From: a bacterium
GTDB lineage: Bacteria > Actinomycetota > Aquicultoria > Aquicultorales > Aquicultoraceae
Assembly (NCBI GenBank): GCA_902810715.1
Contig: CADDYS010000017.1
Coordinates: 1 to 32,736 of the forward strand
DNA length: 32,736 bases
Reading direction: 5' to 3'
Under the pieces are notes generated by a model. The model searched no databases. It saw nothing but the letters and a program-made list of their open reading frames with translations, and had not been told where the DNA came from. Of this stretch, positions 15,271 through 24,203 are shown piece by piece (positions within the stretch are counted from its first letter, which is position 1; the number at the start of each line of letters is the position of its first letter). The translations under genes were made by a program, and so were the position numbers.

Positions 15271-16815
15271 TTGTCAAAAAATAGTTATTACGTAACGACC
15301 CCTATTTACTACGTAAATGACGTTCCGCACATCGGACATGCCTATTCAACTATAATAGCAGACATGCTCGCTAGATATAAAAGGCTTTCAGGATACGACG
15401 TTCTTTTTTTAACGGGGACCGACGAACACGGTCAAAAAGTTGAAAAAGCTGCGAGGGAGCGGGGACGCACTCCCCAGCAGCACTGCGACCTCATGGTGGG
15501 CCCCTTCAAAGACCTCTGGGAAAAGCTGGATATTTCCTACGATGACTTTATCCGCACCACGCAGGAACGCCATATTATGGTCGTGCAGGCCATCTTTCAA
15601 AAGCTTTTCGACCGGGGAGATATCTACAAAGGATTTTACGAAGGGTGGTACTGCATCCACGAGGAGACTTTTTACCCCGAATCCCAGCTTGCCGAGGGCT
15701 GCTGCCCGGAATGCGGGCGCCCTGTCGAGTGGTTAAGAGAAGAGAGCTACTACTTTAGAAGCTCGAAATACCAGGACCAGCTTCTACAATATATAAAAGA
15801 TAACCCAGGTTTTATTAAGCCTGATTTTAGGCGAAACGAAGTTGTAAGCTTTATCGAGGGCGGAGTTCAGGACATCTCGGTATCGCGAACTACATTTAAG
15901 TGGGGAATCCCCGTACCGTTTGATCCCGACCACGTGATCTACGTATGGTTTGACGCGCTTATCAACTACCTTACCGGAGTCGGGTTTTTACAGGACGAAG
16001 AGAAGACAGCCAAGTTCTGGCCTGCTGATATCCATATTATAGGAAAAGACATCGTTCGCTTTCACTGCGTCATATGGCCGATGATGCTTCTTTCACTTGG
16101 CTTGCCGCTACCCAAGCAGGTTTTGGCGCACGGCTTCTGGATGCTGGGCGGCGCAAAGATGTCGAAGTCGACCGGCGTGGTCGTCGACCCAAATCGGCTT
16201 ATCGAGGAATTTGGCGCAGACAGTGTTAGATACTTTCTACTAAGGGAAATAGCCGTCGGCTTGGATGGCGAGTTTACACAGGATGCCTTAATCAGGCGGC
16301 TAAACGGCGACCTGGCAAACGATCTCGGCAACCTCATTCACAGAACTGTCGCAATGATGATGAAGTACTTTGACGGGGATATCCCGGAGGCCGGCGGGCT
16401 GGGTCCGCTGGAGGTCTCATTAAAAGAGGAGGCGCTCGGCCTGCAGCAGGTTGTCGATGAATCCATAAATAAAACCGATATCCGTGAGGCGCTCGTGCAA
16501 GTCTGGCGGGTTATCGGTCGGGCCAACAAGTATATAGATGAGGCGGCGCCCTGGGCCCTTGCAAGGGAGGGTCAATCTGAAAAACTAAAGACAGTTATGC
16601 GTACCCTTCTTGAAACGATAAGGGTTATCGCGGTACTCATCAGCCCTGTTATGCCGGAGACCGCCGAAAAGATTTGGGACCAGCTCGGGCAGGCCAACTT
16701 TACATCGGTTACAATAGAGGATAGTAAGCGGTGGGATATGCTTGCCCCGGGGACATCGGTTAAAAAGGCAGCACCCCTGTTTCCAAGGATCGAATTAAAA
16801 ATCGGTGAATCATAA
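15271..16815 (+). CDS. metG: methionyl-tRNA synthetase
   Basis: A class I aminoacyl-tRNA synthetase charging tRNA-Met. HIGH is at about residues 20-23 (DVPHIGHAYS) and KMSKS at about 296-300. A zinc knuckle region (CIHEE...CCPECGRP, about 128-155) is present. At 514 aa it lacks the C-terminal tRNA-binding (Trbp111-like) domain that extends the B. subtilis enzyme to about 660 aa. I start it at TTG 15271, with GAAGGTGG 7 nt upstream. The longer open frame from 15190 has no ribosome-binding site and adds 27 residues unlike the family. No T-box leader is visible. Confidence 0.95.
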   Translation: MSKNSYYVTTPIYYVNDVPHIGHAYSTIIADMLARYKRLSGYDVLFLTGTDEHGQKVEKAARERGRTPQQHCDLMVGPFKDLWEKLDISYDDFIRTTQERHIMVVQAIFQKLFDRGDIYKGFYEGWYCIHEETFYPESQLAEGCCPECGRPVEWLREESYYFRSSKYQDQLLQYIKDNPGFIKPDFRRNEVVSFIEGGVQDISVSRTTFKWGIPVPFDPDHVIYVWFDALINYLTGVGFLQDEEKTAKFWPADIHIIGKDIVRFHCVIWPMMLLSLGLPLPKQVLAHGFWMLGGAKMSKSTGVVVDPNRLIEEFGADSVRYFLLREIAVGLDGEFTQDALIRRLNGDLANDLGNLIHRTVAMMMKYFDGDIPEAGGLGPLEVSLKEEALGLQQVVDESINKTDIREALVQVWRVIGRANKYIDEAAPWALAREGQSEKLKTVMRTLLETIRVIAVLISPVMPETAEKIWDQLGQANFTSVTIEDSKRWDMLAPGTSVKKAAPLFPRIELKIGES

Positions 16816-16821
16816 AATGTA

Positions 16822-16870
16822 GCCCGATTTATCGGGCGATTCCATGGACAATGAACCATGAACCAATTTA
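16822..16870. repeat. hairpin plus stutter repeat
   Basis: GCCCGAT-TT-ATCGGGC (16822-16837) is a perfect 7-bp hairpin without a T-run. It is followed by a stuttered word, CCATGgacaatgaaCCATGaaCC (16842-16864). A related piece (AATGTAGCcgCCCGATTTA) recurs near 28073-28091. Confidence 0.6.
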
Positions 16871-16915
16871 GGGTAGATAAAATGCCAAAGATTTAGGATA
16901 GGATTGGAGAGAGGT

Positions 16916-17692
16916 ATGGCAAAAAAGAGCAGTTTTACAGATACCCATGCCCACCTAGATTTTTTCGGAAGCGACAAGGCGGTTGAGGGTGTGGTGGAAA
17001 GAGCAAAGGAGAATGGTATCACTAGGATCATAACCGTCGCGGATAAACTTGAATCAAGCTACCGTGCGGTTGAACTTGCCGAGAAATTCGACGGCGTTTA
17101 TGCCGCAGTAGGTGTTCATCCTCATGAAGCGAAAATGGTTAACTCGGGCACGATAAAGGAGCTAAAGAAACTCGCCGAGCACCCGAAGGTTGTTGCAATC
17201 GGCGAGATCGGGCTTGATTACCATAAGAACCACTCGCCGAAGGCGACCCAGCAGAAGGTCTTCGGCCAGCAGCTTGACCTTGCCGCCGCCCTTGGTCTTC
17301 CCGTAATAATACACGACCGGGATGCGAACGAGGACGTGCTAAAAATAGTTACTCAACACCGCCCCAAGAAAGGGGTATTTCACTGCTTCAGCGGCGACGT
17401 GTCTTTTGCCCAAACGGTCCTTGCAATGAACTTCTATATATCCATTGCGGGACCGGTTACTTTTAAGAACGCCGGAAATCTGGTCGATGTAGCTAAATTT
17501 GTGCCTTTAACCAAGCTTTTGGTTGAGACTGATTCCCCGTACCTGACACCCCAACCCTACAGGGGTCGTAAGAACGAGCCGGCAAATGTGCGCCTGGTTG
17601 CAGAGAAAATAGCCGAAATTAAGGGGGTTGGTATAACCGCTGTCTCGGCCTCCACACAGGAAAATGTATCCCTACTTTTTTCCCTTCAATAG
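16916..17692 (+). CDS. tatD: TatD-family metal-dependent hydrolase
   Basis: A TIM-barrel amidohydrolase-like nuclease of 258 aa. Motifs are TDTHAHLDF (metal-binding HxH, about residues 8-16), VGVHPHEA, IGEIGLDY with its Glu ligand, PVIIHDRDA, FHCFSGD and LLVETDSPYL (final Asp). It has 3'-5' exonuclease or D-aminoacyl-related activity in studied members. It sits directly after metG, as yabD does in B. subtilis. ATG 16916 is chosen, with GGAGAGAGG just before it. A TTG at 16904 is the alternative. Confidence 0.93.
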   Translation: MAKKSSFTDTHAHLDFFGSDKAVEGVVERAKENGITRIITVADKLESSYRAVELAEKFDGVYAAVGVHPHEAKMVNSGTIKELKKLAEHPKVVAIGEIGLDYHKNHSPKATQQKVFGQQLDLAAALGLPVIIHDRDANEDVLKIVTQHRPKKGVFHCFSGDVSFAQTVLAMNFYISIAGPVTFKNAGNLVDVAKFVPLTKLLVETDSPYLTPQPYRGRKNEPANVRLVAEKIAEIKGVGITAVSASTQENVSLLFSLQ

Positions 17693-17893
17693 CTAAAGAA
17701 TATACACTAAAGACTAGTAACCATAACGCTAATAAAATCAATGGTCAGGTAGCCTATTTTCGGTTAGCGTTCCCATCACCATGAACAAGCTTCTTCTAAT
17801 CTACATGTGCTATAACCATGTATTTTATACATAATATTAGGTATATAGTTGTTTATTGCTCCTGCTAGGTGGGTACCTCCTAGGCTAAAGTTT

Positions 17894-17922
17894 TTGAGGA
17901 AGTCATCCGATTGTGGTATAAT
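17894..17922 (+). promoter_or_regulatory. promoter of the 3D/G5 gene
   Basis: TTGAGG (17894-17899), 17-bp spacer, TATAAT (17917-17922). The gap from 17693 holds no gene. It includes a hairpin-prone segment around 17867-17885 (GCTAGGTGGGTACCTCCTAGGC). I looked for a c-di-AMP (ydaO) riboswitch and did not see its conserved core. Confidence 0.75.
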
Positions 17923-17985
17923 GACGGGCAGCTATTGCGTTTGTGCCTTAACAACTGAATAAAGAATCTTGAAGGGACTGATTTG

Positions 17986-19011
17986 ATGGAGGCACGTTTT
18001 CATCAGATAGCCCGCGGCTTCAGAGAAAGAAAGTACGAAGTAATCCTGCTAACTCTGATTATGGTCTTTGTCTTGATGGACTTGGTTTATGGCGGGACTA
18101 CCATAAACCTGGCCATCGATGGGAAGGCGAAAACCGTAAATACGCGGGCGAGAACAGTAGCCACTGTTCTGAGGGAAAACGGCGTAACAGTTAAGGCATT
18201 TGACGAAGTAACACCTAAGCTCTCTGCAATACTAAAAGAGGGCATGATAGTAAGAGTAAGACATGCAGTACCAGTAACCGTGAAACTTAACAACCAGGAA
18301 ATTGCGATGATGTCCGTGGCCGATACAGTAGGCGGTGTCTTAAAGGACATGGGGTTGCAGGTAAAGCCTGTAGACAAAGTTCGACCAAACAAGAACGATA
18401 AAGTCAAAGCAGGCATGAAGGTAGAAGTTACGCTGATAACAAGCAAGTGTGAGGTCACCAAAGAGCCGGTTGCATACCAGACGGTAACCCAAGAGGACCC
18501 GAATCTGGATTACGGCAAAAAGGTAACGGTGACACAGGGTAAGCCCGGCTTACTCCTTAGGGTTACAGAGGTTGTTTTAAACGGGGATCAGCCTGTCAGT
18601 AGGCAAGTCAAGCTAGAGAGCACTTTATCGTTGCCGGTTAATGAAGTGGTAACGGTAGGCACAAAGCGCAAGATCGCCCGGGCAATGAGTACAACAATTA
18701 ATGTATCCCGAGGAGAAAGAAGGGGCCCAGCAGGCAGAGTGCTGGTAATGAGCGCGACTGCATACGCGCCTAACTACGGGTGCGGCAGCAAATGCGCAAA
18801 CGGTATGCGGGCGCAAAGAGGCGTAGTTGCAGTCGACCCCAGGGTTATCCCGTTGGGGACGAGGGTCTACGTCGAAGGCTACGGCGAAGCGATTGCTGCC
18901 GATACGGGTGGTGCGATAAAAGGGAATCGCATCGACCTATGTTACAATACGCCCGGCGAATGTTTTCAGTTCGGCAGGCGTACGGTCAAGGTTACCATCC
19001 TTGACCAGTAG
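17986..19011 (+). CDS. YabE-like cell-wall protein: DUF348, G5 and 3D domains
   Basis: This 341-aa exported protein has an N-terminal membrane anchor or uncleaved signal (about residues 19-37). Two DUF348 repeats (about 40-85 and 95-140), a G5 domain (about 150-225) and a C-terminal 3D domain (about 245-338) follow. The 3D domain has the three conserved aspartates in VDPRVIP, AADTGG and NRIDLC. 3D domains are the catalytic fold of MltA-like and Rpf/Sps-type peptidoglycan hydrolases. This corresponds to yabE in B. subtilis. ATG 17986, 8 nt after AAGGGA, is preferred to TTG 17983. Two extra cysteine pairs in the 3D domain (GCGSKC, CYNTPGEC) suggest disulfides. Confidence 0.92.
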   Translation: MEARFHQIARGFRERKYEVILLTLIMVFVLMDLVYGGTTINLAIDGKAKTVNTRARTVATVLRENGVTVKAFDEVTPKLSAILKEGMIVRVRHAVPVTVKLNNQEIAMMSVADTVGGVLKDMGLQVKPVDKVRPNKNDKVKAGMKVEVTLITSKCEVTKEPVAYQTVTQEDPNLDYGKKVTVTQGKPGLLLRVTEVVLNGDQPVSRQVKLESTLSLPVNEVVTVGTKRKIARAMSTTINVSRGERRGPAGRVLVMSATAYAPNYGCGSKCANGMRAQRGVVAVDPRVIPLGTRVYVEGYGEAIAADTGGAIKGNRIDLCYNTPGECFQFGRRTVKVTILDQ

Positions 19012-19049
19012 CCAGAGGCGTCCGGCGTTTAAAAAAGGATGCATAAAAC

Positions 19050-19898
19050 GTGACGCTAGCAACGCCACAGGCGACGCTTGAAGTAGTAAAAAAATTTGGC
19101 CTCAGGCTCGAAAAGAGCCTGGGGCAACATTTTTTGATCGACCAAAATATCTTAAATAAGGTGGTCGATGCCGCTGCGCTATCCAAAGAAGACGCCGTGG
19201 TTGAGGTCGGCCCGGGCATAGGCACACTCACCCAGGCCCTTTCAAAAAGAGCCGGGGTGGTTATCGCCGTTGAACTTGACCGTAAGCTAAAACCGGTTTT
19301 GGACTATACTCTTCAGGGATGCGAAAACGTTAATGTTGTCTTTGCCGACGCGCTCTCCGTCAACCTAAAAGAACCGCCCTATAATCTCCCTGTACCAAAC
19401 AAGCTTGTCTCAAACCTGCCCTATCAAGTCGCCACGCCGCTTTTGGCCGATTACCTGGATAAGTTTTCTAACCTCTCACTTTTTGTCGTGATGGTGCAAA
19501 AAGAGGTTGCCGACCGCATTGTAGCAAAGCCGGGGACCGCCGAGTATGGCGTATTTTCAGTTAAAGCCCAATTTTATTGTGACGTCGACAGGGTGGCGGT
19601 TGTTTCAAAAAACGTGTTTTTGCCACCCCCCGAGGTAAGTTCCGCCATTGTCAGGATGAGGCGATTGCCCAAGCCGAGAGTTTTCGCTAAAGATAAGGAA
19701 CTCTTCTTTAAGGTGGTAAAAGCCGCCTTTGGGCAAAGAAGAAAGACGGTTAAAAACGCGCTTTCAAAAAGCCCGGAGCTTGAGTTCTCCACGGGCGCGG
19801 TGGATGGGGCGCTAAAGGGGGCGGGTATCGATCCTCGTCGGCGCGGCGAAACGCTTTCCATAGAGGAGTTTGCCATGTTGGCGAACTCTTTATATTAA
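19050..19898 (+). CDS. rsmA: 16S rRNA dimethyladenosine transferase RsmA/KsgA
   Basis: This SAM-dependent enzyme dimethylates A1518 and A1519 of 16S rRNA. It has LGQHFLIDQNIL (about residues 28-39), motif I VEVGPGIGTLT (about 54-64), acidic VELDRKL, motif IV NLPYQVATPLL (about 126-136), and the C-terminal domain ending in RRGETLSIEEF. Length (282 aa) is typical. It starts at GTG 19050 with AAGGA 10 nt upstream. The rnmV (ribonuclease M5) gene that usually sits between yabE and ksgA in Bacillus is absent here. Confidence 0.95.
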   Translation: MTLATPQATLEVVKKFGLRLEKSLGQHFLIDQNILNKVVDAAALSKEDAVVEVGPGIGTLTQALSKRAGVVIAVELDRKLKPVLDYTLQGCENVNVVFADALSVNLKEPPYNLPVPNKLVSNLPYQVATPLLADYLDKFSNLSLFVVMVQKEVADRIVAKPGTAEYGVFSVKAQFYCDVDRVAVVSKNVFLPPPEVSSAIVRMRRLPKPRVFAKDKELFFKVVKAAFGQRRKTVKNALSKSPELEFSTGAVDGALKGAGIDPRRRGETLSIEEFAMLANSLY

Positions 19899-20055
19899 AT
19901 TTAATGGATATGTAAAGGTGCATGAATCAATCGCCTGTTTAAAAAGTTCGGGAATTGCAAAAAATCTCTACTGAAAAGCAGGATTTTGCCGAACTAAATT
20001 GTATATAAATAATATTATCCACAATACTTGCATTTAGTTGCTCTAGAAGGTAAAC

Positions 20056-20084
20056 TTGAAGTTTCCGCAATTTAGATGTATAAT
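20056..20084 (+). promoter_or_regulatory. veg promoter
   Basis: TTGAAG (20056-20061), 17-bp spacer, TATAAT (20079-20084), and AGGAGAGG before the ATG. The veg promoter is also known as very strong in B. subtilis. The gap 19899-20055 shows no gene. Confidence 0.8.
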
Positions 20085-20118
20085 ATCGCAGGACACCTGA
20101 AGGAGAGGAATAAATATT

Positions 20119-20406
20119 ATGGCAGTTGGTCAGTTGCCGCAAGTGGAGATAGTTGGTCGAATTCGGAAGCAGTTGGATGGTTTTGTAGGTGAAAAAATGC
20201 GTCTTAAAGCTAATATGGGGCGCTGTAAAATCATTGAAAGAGAGGGTGTACTTGAAGAAACGCACCCTAATTTGTTTGTCGTAAGGGTTGAGGAAAAGCG
20301 AAACCGTTGCCGCAGGGTGTCGTATAGCTATGCGGATGTACTAACTAAAACGGTCGAGCTTTCGAACCCGGATAACGGCGAAAGTCTGATTCCCTGGCTA
20401 ATGTAG
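20119..20406 (+). CDS. veg: Veg protein
   Basis: This 95-aa small protein belongs to the Veg family, whose B. subtilis member stimulates biofilm formation. It is recognised by the RIRKQLDGFVGEKMRLKANMGRCKIIEREGVL-type core (here about residues 14-45) and PNLFVVRVEE. It lies between ksgA and ispE as expected. Its own strong promoter is present, and ispE follows 62 bp downstream. The central basic region suggests nucleic-acid or protein binding. The molecular role is unsettled. Confidence 0.92.
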   Translation: MAVGQLPQVEIVGRIRKQLDGFVGEKMRLKANMGRCKIIEREGVLEETHPNLFVVRVEEKRNRCRRVSYSYADVLTKTVELSNPDNGESLIPWLM

Positions 20407-20468
20407 CTCAAGGGAATTAAAAATAGAATAGGGAGCTTTTAATTTGGGTACCTAAAACCAACAATAAG

Positions 20469-21338
20469 ATGCTGTCAATTAAAGCCTATGCAAAAATCAA
20501 CCTTTACCTCGATGTCGTCTCGCGATATCCCGATGGTTATCACCAGATTAAAAGCGTCATGCAAAGTATATCGCTTCATGACCTCGTCGAGATATCGCCG
20601 GCTAAGGATTTAAGTCTTTCCTCTACAAGCAGGGAATTATCGAATAAGGATAATCTTGCTTTTAAAGCCGCTGAAATGCTTCGCTCTATTACCAGCTCTA
20701 AAGCAGGCGCCCACATCAATATTACCAAGCGAATTCCTATTGCGGCAGGCTTGGCTGGCGGGAGTGCAGATGCCGCCGCCACGCTTGCGGGCCTAAATAT
20801 ACTGTGGGGCCTTAATCTATCGGTGGAAGAGCTGCAGAAGATCGGTGCGGGGCTTGGCGCCGACATTCCTTTCTGTCTGATGGGAGGCACCGCGCTTGCC
20901 GAGGGCAGGGGGGAGAAGCTGGCCAGGCTAAACCCGATGCCCAAACTCTGGATGGTTTTGGCAACACCGCCTATGTATATATCTACGGCCGGTGTCTATC
21001 GCCTGGTGGATAAAAGAGAAATAGCCCCTCTCTATACAGGAACAGAGTTTCTCAATGCGCTATCTAGCGGCGATATAATCCAGATATCGGCAATGCTTAA
21101 AAACCTTCTTGAGGAGGTTGTATTACCACTTCACCCGGATATCGAGAGCATAAAGAAGCTTGCGGTAACGTCCGGCGGCAGCGGGGCTTTAATGTCGGGA
21201 AGCGGCCCCAGTGTTTTTATCATATGTAGGGACGAGGAAACGGCAGATCGCGTTGCGGATGATTTAAGGTCTCGGGATGAGACACTTTTTGTTGATACTG
21301 TAAGGCCGGTTGATTATGGGCTTGAAATAACTTATTAA
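20469..21338 (+). CDS. ispE: 4-diphosphocytidyl-2-C-methyl-D-erythritol kinase IspE
   Basis: This GHMP kinase is the fourth enzyme of the MEP isoprenoid pathway. It has AYAKINLYLDV (residues 5-15), RYPDGYHQI, the ATP loop PIAAGLAGGSADAAATL (about 91-107) and GGSGALMSGSGPSVF (about 239-253). Length 289 aa is normal. The ATG has only a weak AATAAG before it. A good GGGAG sits about 33 nt upstream, in front of a TTG (20444) that would encode only three codons, so translation initiation may be re-initiation or use an ATT at 20442. Protein homology favours ATG 20469. Confidence 0.95.
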   Translation: MLSIKAYAKINLYLDVVSRYPDGYHQIKSVMQSISLHDLVEISPAKDLSLSSTSRELSNKDNLAFKAAEMLRSITSSKAGAHINITKRIPIAAGLAGGSADAAATLAGLNILWGLNLSVEELQKIGAGLGADIPFCLMGGTALAEGRGEKLARLNPMPKLWMVLATPPMYISTAGVYRLVDKREIAPLYTGTEFLNALSSGDIIQISAMLKNLLEEVVLPLHPDIESIKKLAVTSGGSGALMSGSGPSVFIICRDEETADRVADDLRSRDETLFVDTVRPVDYGLEITY

Positions 21339-21421
21339 AACTAAAGGGAAACACAAGGACGATCAAGAATATTTAACTATTTGCTATTGTTGTAAGTAGC
21401 AAGCAATAAGGAGTTTTAAGA

Positions 21422-22171
21422 TTGGTAGATGCAATCGTGCTGGCTGGCGGAAATGCAAAAGGATTGGCTCAGGTGCCGGCAAAGGGGTTGGTCCCGGTTA
21501 ACGGGCGACCTATGGTTGAATATGTAGTTGATACCTTGAGCCGGTGTGAAGATATTGGTCGTATCTGCGTGGTTATCCCGGTTGAGCATTCCTTTAACGG
21601 CGCACTTAAAAAGATCGATGTAAATGTGGCAAGCGGCAGCCTGCCCGCCGTTGCAAAGGCCGGGCTTGATTTTTTAGAGGCAAAAGAGCCGGTTCTTATG
21701 CTCTCAACCGACATACCGCTTATAACACCGGAGGCGGTAAGCGATTTTTTGAAGAGGTGTTCAACTAAGAAGGCAGAGTTTTATTACCCGATTATAAGGT
21801 ATGGCGAGTCCGAGAAGCGCTTCCCTAATGTGAAGCGAACTTATGCCCGTGTAAAAGAGGGCCGCTTCACAGGCGGCAATATAATGCTTATCGATCCTGA
21901 ATTTATAAACAGGAATTTTGACCTTATCGAGCGTATATATGAGTTAAGGAAGCAACCGGTTAAAATAGCAAAGATTCTTGGGTTCTCGTTTCTTTTAAGG
22001 TTCATATTAGGAATGTTAACGATAGGCCAGCTTGAGGGGCGGATAGGCCAGATGACGAATGCGGTTTGCGTGGCCGTTGAAACACCTTATGTTGAGATAG
22101 GGGTAGATGTAGATAAAGAGTCGGATTTGCAGTTGGTTACAGTTGCTTTAGCCGGAGGACAAAATGAGTAG
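21422..22171 (+). CDS. MobA-like NTP transferase
   Basis: A 249-aa nucleotidyltransferase of the MobA/GlmU-N fold. It shows the signature VLAGGNAKGLAQVPAKGLVPVNGRPM (short parts: LAGG at about residues 6-9, KGLVPVNGRPM at about 21-31), LMLSTDIPLI for metal binding (about 95-104), and GGNIMLIDP. The acceptor is unknown; molybdopterin, a sugar-1-phosphate or a cofactor is possible. It occupies the position of purR in the B. subtilis operon. It starts at TTG with GGAG 8 nt upstream and overlaps ridA by 8 bp. Confidence 0.85.
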   Translation: MVDAIVLAGGNAKGLAQVPAKGLVPVNGRPMVEYVVDTLSRCEDIGRICVVIPVEHSFNGALKKIDVNVASGSLPAVAKAGLDFLEAKEPVLMLSTDIPLITPEAVSDFLKRCSTKKAEFYYPIIRYGESEKRFPNVKRTYARVKEGRFTGGNIMLIDPEFINRNFDLIERIYELRKQPVKIAKILGFSFLLRFILGMLTIGQLEGRIGQMTNAVCVAVETPYVEIGVDVDKESDLQLVTVALAGGQNE

Positions 22172-22550
22172 AATCACCATCATAACCGAAGGTGCCCCAA
22201 AGCCCGTTGGGCCTTATTCGCAGGGGATAAAGGCCGAGAACCTTGTTTTTGTTTCGGGGCAGATTCCAATCGACCCCGAGACAGGCGAGTTTGTCGAAGG
22301 CGGCATAAGAGCACAAACTGAGATGGCACTTAAGAATGTGGAATCGGTGCTGATTGCCGGCAACAGCTCTCTTGACATGGCGGTCAAAATGACTGTTTAT
22401 TTAAGTGACATAACTGATTTTTCAACAGTAAACGATGTATTTAGTGAGTTTTTTTCAAAACAACCGCCGGCTAGGGAGGCCATCCAAGCGGCAGGCCTAC
22501 CAAAGGGCGCGAAAATAGAGATCTCGGCCATAGGATTGGCAAGAACATAG
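22164..22550 (+). CDS. ridA: RidA family enamine/imine deaminase
   Basis: A 128-aa YjgF/YER057c/UK114 protein that hydrolyses reactive 2-aminoacrylate and other enamines. [22 protein letters not shown] (parts at about residues 16-37), the catalytic Arg in PPAREAIQA (about 103-111), and the closing [13 protein letters not shown] are all conserved. It corresponds to yabJ, which precedes spoVG in Bacillus. It overlaps the MobA-like gene by 8 bp and spoVG follows 14 bp later, so they are one operon. Confidence 0.95.
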   Translation: MSRITIITEGAPKPVGPYSQGIKAENLVFVSGQIPIDPETGEFVEGGIRAQTEMALKNVESVLIAGNSSLDMAVKMTVYLSDITDFSTVNDVFSEFFSKQPPAREAIQAAGLPKGAKIEISAIGLART

Positions 22551-22564
22551 TAAAGGAGCGCAAA

Positions 22565-22840
22565 ATGGAAATCACAAAGGTGAGCATCAGGCCTGTAGAG
22601 ATGAACAAAGTTAAGGCAATTGCCAGCATCACCATCGACGACCAGTTTGTTGTTCATGATTTGCGCGTAGTCGAAGGAGAAAAAGGGCTCTTCGTTGCGA
22701 TGCCCAGCCGTAAGCTTCCAAGCGGCGATTTTAGAGACATAGCGCATCCGATCAACAGCGAGACTCGGGAGCGTATCCAGGCGGCCGTTATCGCCGAGTA
22801 TAAGCAGCAGCTTGGTAGCAAAACAGAAACTAGCAGCTAG
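22565..22840 (+). CDS. spoVG: SpoVG regulator
   Basis: A 91-aa SpoVG protein, a nucleic-acid-binding regulator linked to septation and sporulation in Bacillus and to virulence in staphylococci. The family core is clear: [29 protein letters not shown], and the conserved [19 protein letters not shown] (about residues 46-64). It has a strong AAAGGAG ribosome-binding site. Its presence does not prove sporulation. A 12-bp palindrome GACCTTAAGGTC follows the gene (about 22855-22866). Confidence 0.95.
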   Translation: MEITKVSIRPVEMNKVKAIASITIDDQFVVHDLRVVEGEKGLFVAMPSRKLPSGDFRDIAHPINSETRERIQAAVIAEYKQQLGSKTETSS

Positions 22841-22910
22841 AAGTTTGAAAGCGGACCTTAAGGTCTAGATTGCAGGTAGCTTGATAATAAATTAGGTCTT
22901 TGAAATTTTA

Positions 22911-22961
22911 TCTAGTTTCTGGAGGGCCTTTGGCCCGTTCTAGTTTCTAGTCTCTAGTTTA
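22911..22961. repeat. stuttered TCTAGTTTC repeat with GGGCC hairpin
   Basis: The word TCTAGTTTCT recurs (TCTAGTTTCTGG, TTCTAGTTTCTAGTCTCTAG). It is interrupted by GGGCC-ttt-GGCCC (22924-22936), which could act as a weak two-way terminator between spoVG and the convergent dehydrogenase. The repeat runs into the dehydrogenase stop codon. Confidence 0.65.
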
Positions 22962-23978
22962 GGCTGCCCTTAGGCCGACAATGTTTTGCGGTTGCCCTTC
23001 CAGGTACGAGGTTATATTCGCAATAGTGGTATCTAAAATCCTCTGCACGGATTCAAGGCTGTTAAAAGCGTTGTGCGGCGTTATGATCACATCATCCCTG
23101 AAAAGAAGTAAATGCGTCTCAAGTGCTATCCTTAGCTTTTCATGCGAGTATTCATGCGACAGTAACTGCCGCTCTTCTTTTATTAGCCCCTCTTCTTCTA
23201 AAACATCCAGGCCGGCCCCGCTTAAAATACCGCTTTGCAGTCCCTCGACAATGGCAGCGGTCTCGACCAGGCCACCGCGTGAGGTGTTGATAAGAATTGC
23301 GCCCCTTTTTACCTTATGGATATTTCTGCGGTTGATCATGTGGTGGGTGTGCGGATTGTAGGGGGCATGGAGGCTTATGACATCGGATAACCCAAGAAGC
23401 TCGTCGAGACCGGCGTATTTAAAACCGAGGTTTTTTGCCAACAGCTCATCGCGTCTTACGTCAAAGACGGCGACGTCCATCTCAAAACCGTGGGCGATTC
23501 TTATTACATGTTGGCCGATGTGACCGACCCCGACGACGCCGATGGTTTTTCCCTTAAGATCAAAGCCGCGCAGCCCCTCAAGGTCAAAGTTGCCGCGCCT
23601 GGTTCGCTCAACCGAGGGTAGCACTTTTCTTGAGAGCGATAAAATCAGAGCAAAGGTATGCTCGGCAACGGTGTTTTCGCCGTATGACGGCACATTTGAA
23701 ACCGCAATTTCTCTTTCCTGGCAGATGCGTACGTCGATGTGGTCAAAGCCGGTTGAGCGTGTTGCGATCAACCCCAGATTAGGTAATCGTTCTAGAACAC
23801 CCCGGCCGATATCCGAGTAAATAAACGGTGATATGATCTCGTATCCCTCAGCGAGTTCGACGTTATCTATCGTTAGCGGGTCGGGATAAAACGCAAACTC
23901 CAGATCCTTATCCAAGTGTTCCTCAATATAAGCCTCTTCCCAGGGCTCTACCTCAAAAAAGGCGGCTTTTGCAGGCAT
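22959..23978 (-). CDS. D-isomer-specific 2-hydroxyacid dehydrogenase
   Basis: A 339-aa NAD-dependent D-2-hydroxyacid dehydrogenase, close in layout to D-lactate dehydrogenases. It has the nucleotide site VGVGHIGQHV (about residues 148-157) and the substrate Arg in NTSRGGLVE (about 232-240). The catalytic Glu lies in GAGLDVLEEEG, and the His in ITPHNAFNS (about 296-304). The start has GGAGATG upstream. It is inserted on the minus strand between spoVG and glmU, which are adjacent in B. subtilis, and is flanked on both sides by intergenic repeats, so it may be an insertion into the block. Confidence 0.9.
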   Translation of the reverse strand: MPAKAAFFEVEPWEEAYIEEHLDKDLEFAFYPDPLTIDNVELAEGYEIISPFIYSDIGRGVLERLPNLGLIATRSTGFDHIDVRICQEREIAVSNVPSYGENTVAEHTFALILSLSRKVLPSVERTRRGNFDLEGLRGFDLKGKTIGVVGVGHIGQHVIRIAHGFEMDVAVFDVRRDELLAKNLGFKYAGLDELLGLSDVISLHAPYNPHTHHMINRRNIHKVKRGAILINTSRGGLVETAAIVEGLQSGILSGAGLDVLEEEGLIKEERQLLSHEYSHEKLRIALETHLLLFRDDVIITPHNAFNSLESVQRILDTTIANITSYLEGQPQNIVGLRAA

Positions 23979-24005
23979 ACGATCATCTCCATAAATACAG
24001 AAGTC

Positions 24006-24110
24006 AGGAGCCAGAAGAATAAAGACTTATTAGGATCTAGTGCTCGGCGTCCTTCTCGTTTTTTATATTGTTTCCAAATCTGGGTCGTTTTTCACATTCT
24101 CCTGGCTCCT
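24006..24110. repeat. inverted repeat AGGAGCCAG...CTGGCTCCT
   Basis: Arms AGGAGCCAGAAGAAT (24006-24020) and ATTCTCCTGGCTCCT (24096-24110) match at 14 of 15 positions and enclose 75 bp of non-coding sequence. It lies between the divergent dehydrogenase and glmU. Confidence 0.65.
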
Positions 24111-24144
24111 AAAAGATTATTATTTCAAATCGACTGCCGAATAA

Positions 24145-24153
24145 TGTTATAAT
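24145..24153 (+). promoter_or_regulatory. glmU extended -10 promoter
   Basis: TG-T-TATAAT is an extended -10. The -35 region is poor (TTCAAA with 18 bp). It would serve glmU-prs and perhaps the downstream genes. Confidence 0.55.
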
Positions 24154-24203
24154 CTTAATGTTTCACGACACGCTGGATATACTAGGTTAGGAGTTATCGC
24201 TTT

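Noticed and set aside
17693-17985. Possible c-di-AMP (ydaO) riboswitch before the cell-wall 3D/G5 gene
   Set aside because: Expected from known regulation of such genes, but the conserved core and pseudoknot sequences were not found.
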